Assembly: GCA_012841675.1 (NCBI GenBank)
Contig: DUUG01000095.1
Coordinates: forward strand, 1 to 9,206
From: Clostridiales bacterium
GTDB taxonomy: Bacteria; Bacillota; Clostridia; Oscillospirales; QAMX01
DNA: 9,206 nucleotides
Direction: 5' to 3'
Position numbers and translations under genes: made by a program
The notes under the pieces: generated by a model
What the model was told of the DNA's origin: nothing
Databases searched by the model: none
The model's input: the letters and a program-made list of their open reading frames with translations, nothing else
Shown: one piece after another, positions 6,797 through 9,206 of the stretch
How the letters are laid out: every line of letters starts with the position of its first letter
How positions within the stretch are numbered: the first letter of the stretch is position 1

Positions 6797-6954
6797 GTTA
6801 AAGCGGCAGAATTTCAGCAGCAGATAGCCATTTCTTGCAGCCCGGCGCTTATAAAAAGCCCTTGCCAAGCAGCCTCGGCCAATCCGCAAGTTAAGAAATT
6901 CCGGCTCACTGTAACAGCAATGCATATTATATGATTATATGATTGTTTTTATGA
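6797..6954. other. Convergent intergenic stretch, no gene
   Basis: This gap lies between the terminator and the end of the minus-strand His/Cys-rich gene. I see no credible coding frame. It holds one weak hairpin (6864-6879) and an AT-rich part near 6924-6945 in which ATTATATG occurs twice in tandem, which I take as simple AT-rich sequence. Confidence 0.5.
6853..6879 (-). terminator. Weak terminator candidate for the His/Cys-rich gene
   Basis: On the minus strand GCCGAG, the loop GCTG and CTTGGC (6879-6864) can form a six-pair stem including one G-T wobble. After six more bases comes TTTTT (6857-6853). The stem is short and the T-run is displaced, so the perfect palindrome further on at 6762-6796 may be the real stop. 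Confidence 0.3.
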
Positions 6955-7470
6955 TCATTCCGCAAAGAAGCGACCGTCGTTATGATGGTCGTTGCAGCAG
7001 CAGTGGTGGTGACAGCCGTGGCACTGGCCGTGGCATTGGCAGTGGCACTGGGGATGCCGGCCGTGATCGCCCCATCCTCTTCCGCAGTCGTGCCAATCTC
7101 TGCACCGGTGGTCATGCCGGTTGCATTCGTCGTGCCGCCCGCCAAAGTTCTGGTTTTCCCAGTCATATCCGTCGTTATCAAATCCACCATAATTCTGATA
7201 ATCCCCGTCATAATCAGGCCTGTTCCGCCCGCCGTCGTAATCGTCATGTCTTGCGTCGCGTCCGCGCTTTTCTCTGTCATCTCTTGCCGAATCGTATTGA
7301 TCCCAATCGCCGTTCCAGTTATTGTCATAACCGGCGTCAAAGCCGCGGTCGTATCGAGCCGAGTTATCACCAAATCTAGAGTAGTCGCCAAATCTAGATT
7401 CAAACTTTTGATTAAAACGGCTGATGAACTCGACCATCTGGGCTGTTTCTCTGCCTTTATATCTATTCAC
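6955..7470 (-). CDS. Low-complexity protein with His/Cys-rich tail, unknown function
   Basis: I do not recognise this 171-residue protein. Residues 1-26 (with QMVEFISRFNQKFESRFG) look like a short amphipathic helix. Residues 27-112 are rich in Asp, Gly, Tyr, Arg and Asn, with aromatic residues spaced in a charged background (RFGDYSRFGDNSARYDRGFD); such sequence is expected to be disordered. Residues 113-163 contain 11 Cys and 14 His, including QCHCQCHGQCHGCHHHCCC (141-159); all cysteines of the protein lie there, which suggests metal binding or disulfide crosslinking. There is no signal peptide or membrane segment. The GTG at 7468-7470 is preceded by GGGGAG ten bases upstream, and an in-frame stop lies just beyond, so the start is well bounded; ATG at codon 12 has no ribosome site. 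A sigma-K-like promoter upstream would fit a late spore-coat protein. Overlapping open frames on both strands are by-products of the biased composition. Confidence 0.65.
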   Translation of the reverse strand: MNRYKGRETAQMVEFISRFNQKFESRFGDYSRFGDNSARYDRGFDAGYDNNWNGDWDQYDSARDDREKRGRDARHDDYDGGRNRPDYDGDYQNYGGFDNDGYDWENQNFGGRHDECNRHDHRCRDWHDCGRGWGDHGRHPQCHCQCHGQCHGCHHHCCCNDHHNDGRFFAE

Positions 7471-7542
7471 TGGCGTGATTCTCCCCTACATACAACATTT
7501 TAAGAACAATCCAGTGGACTCGTTCTCTCATCGAGCCCTTTC

Positions 7543-7571
7543 TATCATATGCCGGCATCCAGCCAAATGTT
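7543..7571 (-). promoter_or_regulatory. Possible sigma-K-type sporulation promoter
   Basis: On the minus strand AACA (7571-7568) is followed by 16 bases and CATATGATA (7551-7543). This fits the Bacillus sigma-K pattern of a short AC-centred -35 and a CATAnnnTA -10 about 16 bases apart. Transcription would start near 7536, about 65 nt before the GTG. The -35 element is very short, so chance agreement is possible; no equally good sigma-A promoter was seen here. Confidence 0.35.
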
Positions 7572-7624
7572 AAATGTAGATATAAAAGAAGCAGGTCTGC
7601 GGGATGTTCGAAAGTGCATGGATT

Positions 7625-7653
7625 TTGACAACGCTGCATAAAAGATATATAAT
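7625..7653 (+). promoter_or_regulatory. Perfect-consensus sigma-A promoter
   Basis: TTGACA (7625-7630), a 17-base spacer and TATAAT (7648-7653) match the sigma-A consensus at all twelve positions. Transcription would start near 7660, about 34 nt before the CBM9-like ATG. This rules out a start further upstream for that protein, although the frame is open from an ATG at 7604. No operator-like dyad is visible around it, so expression is probably high and constitutive. Confidence 0.85.
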
Positions 7654-7693
7654 GATGCTATATTTTGGATACATGCTTAAAGGAGGCTTCCCT

Positions 7694-8359
7694 ATGCAAA
7701 CCGCCCCGCAGAAGCGTTACATTACAACGCCTGTTGCCAGCGAAGAAGAGTTTGACCAGATTGTCAAGCGAAGCCGCACGGAGGAAGGCTTACGCGTCGC
7801 CATCGACACGTTTTCCTGGGGCGGCGACTATCGCCCGGAAAGCTATGCCGTTGTCAGCCCCGACTATGAAACCGGCGGGCTCTGGGTTTCTCTGGAAACC
7901 ACCGAGCCGGCGGTTCACATCCGAACCACTGCGTTCTGCATGGACGGGCCGGTATGGGAGGATTCCTGCCTTGAGTTTTTTGTAAATCCCATGCCAGAGC
8001 AGGGCCTTTTCTACCTGAATTTTGAAAACAACTCCGCCGGAACCATGCTTTGCGGCGTGCACAACGGCGTGTTTGACGGTCAGCCCGGCGGCAACGATCC
8101 CGAAACCTTCCGAATGCGCGCCACAAGGGAATATCAAAAGGACAACACCGTCTGGTGGCAGGTGCGCTTCTTTATCCCGTTTTCCTACATCCAGCAATAT
8201 TTCCCCGATTTTACGCCGAAAAAGGGCATGAAAATCGCGGGAAACTTCTACAAATGCGGAGATGAATGTCCTGTTCCCCACTATATTTCATGGAACAAGG
8301 TGGACGCGCCTTCCCCCAACTTCCATGTGCCCGCGTCATTTGCGGAGATTATACTTTAG
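7694..8359 (+). CDS. Carbohydrate-binding family 9-like (CBM9-like) protein
   Basis: This 221-residue protein looks like a stand-alone CBM9-like beta-sandwich. Family traits are the block GPVWEDSCLEFFVNP (residues 85-99), followed by LFYLNFENNSAGTML (105-119) and the C-terminal PHYISWNKVDAPSPNFHVPASFAEIIL region (195-221). CBM9 modules bind sugar-chain ends in xylanases, but single-domain relatives like this one are common in Bacillota and have no known role. There is no signal peptide, so it should be cytoplasmic, which is odd for a glycan binder. The ATG at 7694 follows AAAGGAGG with seven bases between. A longer frame from 7604 is not used because the promoter lies inside it. The dusB-type gene starts 21 bp downstream, so the two are probably co-transcribed. 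Confidence 0.8.
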   Translation: MQTAPQKRYITTPVASEEEFDQIVKRSRTEEGLRVAIDTFSWGGDYRPESYAVVSPDYETGGLWVSLETTEPAVHIRTTAFCMDGPVWEDSCLEFFVNPMPEQGLFYLNFENNSAGTMLCGVHNGVFDGQPGGNDPETFRMRATREYQKDNTVWWQVRFFIPFSYIQQYFPDFTPKKGMKIAGNFYKCGDECPVPHYISWNKVDAPSPNFHVPASFAEIIL

Positions 8360-8380
8360 CCCATAAAGGAAACCCATCCC

Positions 8381-9206
8381 ATGGAGAAAACCCCCGTTCT
8401 GCACATTGGCAACGTTCCCATTTACGGTCATTTTGGACTGGCCCCCATGGCCGGTGTCACAGACCGTGCTTTTCGTCAAGTCTGTGTCGAGCACGGCGCT
8501 TCCTACACCGTAACCGAGATGGTCAGCGCCCAAGCTCTTTGCTATCAGGATAAGAAAACCCGCCGGCTTCTCTCTCTTTTTCCGGGAGAGAAGCCCGTTG
8601 CGGTACAGCTTTTTGGCAGCAAGCCGGAGGTAATGGCGCAGGGTGCGGAAAAAGCCCTTGCCTTGTCCGGCGCGCAGATTATTGACATCAACATGGGCTG
8701 CCCAGCACCGAAAATTTCCGGCAACTGCGAAGGAGCCGCGCTTATGCGGGAACCAACGCTGGCCAGATCCATTATCAAAGCCGTGGTAGATGCCGTTTCC
8801 TGCCCTGTGACCGTGAAGTTCCGCAAGGGCTGGGACGAAAGCAATATAAACGGCATTGAATTTGCCAAAATGGCGGAGGATGCCGGGGCAAGCGCCGTTT
8901 GCATTCACGGGCGAACCCGTGCCCAGATGTATGCCGGTGCCGCGGACTGGGAGTATATGGCAAAGGTTGTTTCCGCAGTTTCCATTCCCGTTTTGGTCAA
9001 CGGCGATGCCGCGTCTCCGGAATCGGCCCGGTCATTGCTGTTGGAAACAGGCGCCAAGATGGCGCTTATTGGCCGGGGGGCCTTGGGCAACCCATGGCTG
9101 TTTGCCCAGGCGGAGGCCGCTTTTGCCGGGCAGCCTGTGCCGCCCCTGCCGCCCCTGTCCGAACGGCTTGCCTGCGCTTTGCGGCAGATCCACTTAGCCG
9201 CCGAGG
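8381..9206 (+). CDS. dusB: tRNA-dihydrouridine synthase, DusB type (3' end missing)
   Basis: This FMN-dependent enzyme reduces specific uridines in the tRNA D-loop to dihydrouridine using NADPH. The 275 visible codons cover the TIM-barrel catalytic domain and the start of the helical domain; the usual length is about 320 residues, so some 45 are outside the window. Motifs seen are LAPMAGVTDRAFR (residues 20-32), INMGCPAPKI (103-112) with the catalytic Cys107, VKFRKGWD (145-152) with the FMN/substrate lysine, HGRTRAQMYAGAADW (176-190), VNGD (206-209) and the phosphate-binding IGRGALGNPWLF (230-241). All key residues are present, so the enzyme should be active. The ATG at 8381 is preceded by AAAGGA (8365-8370). 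It follows the CBM9-like gene by 21 bp, with no promoter visible between them. Confidence 0.93.
   Translation, partial: MEKTPVLHIGNVPIYGHFGLAPMAGVTDRAFRQVCVEHGASYTVTEMVSAQALCYQDKKTRRLLSLFPGEKPVAVQLFGSKPEVMAQGAEKALALSGAQIIDINMGCPAPKISGNCEGAALMREPTLARSIIKAVVDAVSCPVTVKFRKGWDESNINGIEFAKMAEDAGASAVCIHGRTRAQMYAGAADWEYMAKVVSAVSIPVLVNGDAASPESARSLLLETGAKMALIGRGALGNPWLFAQAEAAFAGQPVPPLPPLSERLACALRQIHLAAE

Noticed and set aside
6984..7060. Tandem CAGTGGCA-like repeats as a CRISPR or minisatellite
   Set aside because: The units are short, in frame and encode the repeated Cys-His-Gln-Gly residues of the tail; there are no spacers of constant length.
6982..7503. Long plus-strand open frame antisense to the His/Cys-rich gene, giving a Val/Ile/Ala-rich, membrane-like protein
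   Set aside because: Its composition is what the complement of Asp, His, Cys and Asn codons gives (GTC, GTG, GCA, GTT), and there is no ribosome site at its start. A second minus-strand frame at 6927-7403, rich in Thr, is rejected for the same reason.
7604..7693. 30-codon N-terminal extension of the CBM9-like protein
   Set aside because: It contains the perfect sigma-A promoter and lies upstream of the AGGAGG at 7681-7686, which fits the ATG at 7694.

Overview
The window looks like chromosomal DNA of a low-to-mid GC, Gram-positive-type anaerobe, most likely a Clostridia-class Bacillota. This is an inference from several signs: strong AGGAGG/GGAGGTGAT ribosome binding sites before almost every gene, sigma-A promoters close to consensus, an S-layer-homology (SLH) surface protein, a CxxC flavin reductase of the thioredoxin-reductase family, and a possible sporulation-type (sigma-K-like) promoter. 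No mobile element, CRISPR array, tRNA or rRNA was seen.

Layout. Positions 1-4314 hold a minus-strand operon read from right to left: tldD (zinc protease subunit, HEAVGH motif), pmbA/tldE (partner subunit), a GatZ/KbaZ-family tagatose-phosphate protein, and the first 78 codons of a gene that resembles the N-terminal domain of glycoside hydrolase family 97. A good sigma-A promoter and a perfect 14-bp palindrome precede tldD. The tldD frame has no ATG, GTG or TTG at the expected place, and its best start is an ATT nine bases after AAGGAG. A 26-bp inverted repeat sits between pmbA and gatZ.

Positions 4441-6796, on the plus strand, hold a divergently transcribed thioredoxin-reductase-like flavoprotein and a secreted SLH-domain protein that ends at a textbook bidirectional terminator. 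Positions 6955-7470, on the minus strand, encode an orphan low-complexity protein: a disordered Asp/Gly/Tyr/Arg/Asn-rich body followed by a His/Cys-rich tail (11 Cys and 14 His within about 50 residues). Upstream of it is a sequence matching the sigma-K -10 pattern. Positions 7625-9206, on the plus strand, hold a perfect-consensus sigma-A promoter, a CBM9-like carbohydrate-binding protein, and a tRNA-dihydrouridine synthase (DusB type) cut by the window end.

Most of the genes are recognisable household or carbohydrate genes. The least explained item is the His/Cys-rich disordered protein, which may be a spore-coat or metal-binding protein. Next come the apparent ATT start of tldD and the reductase that keeps its CxxC and FAD motifs but appears to lack the NADPH-binding signature.
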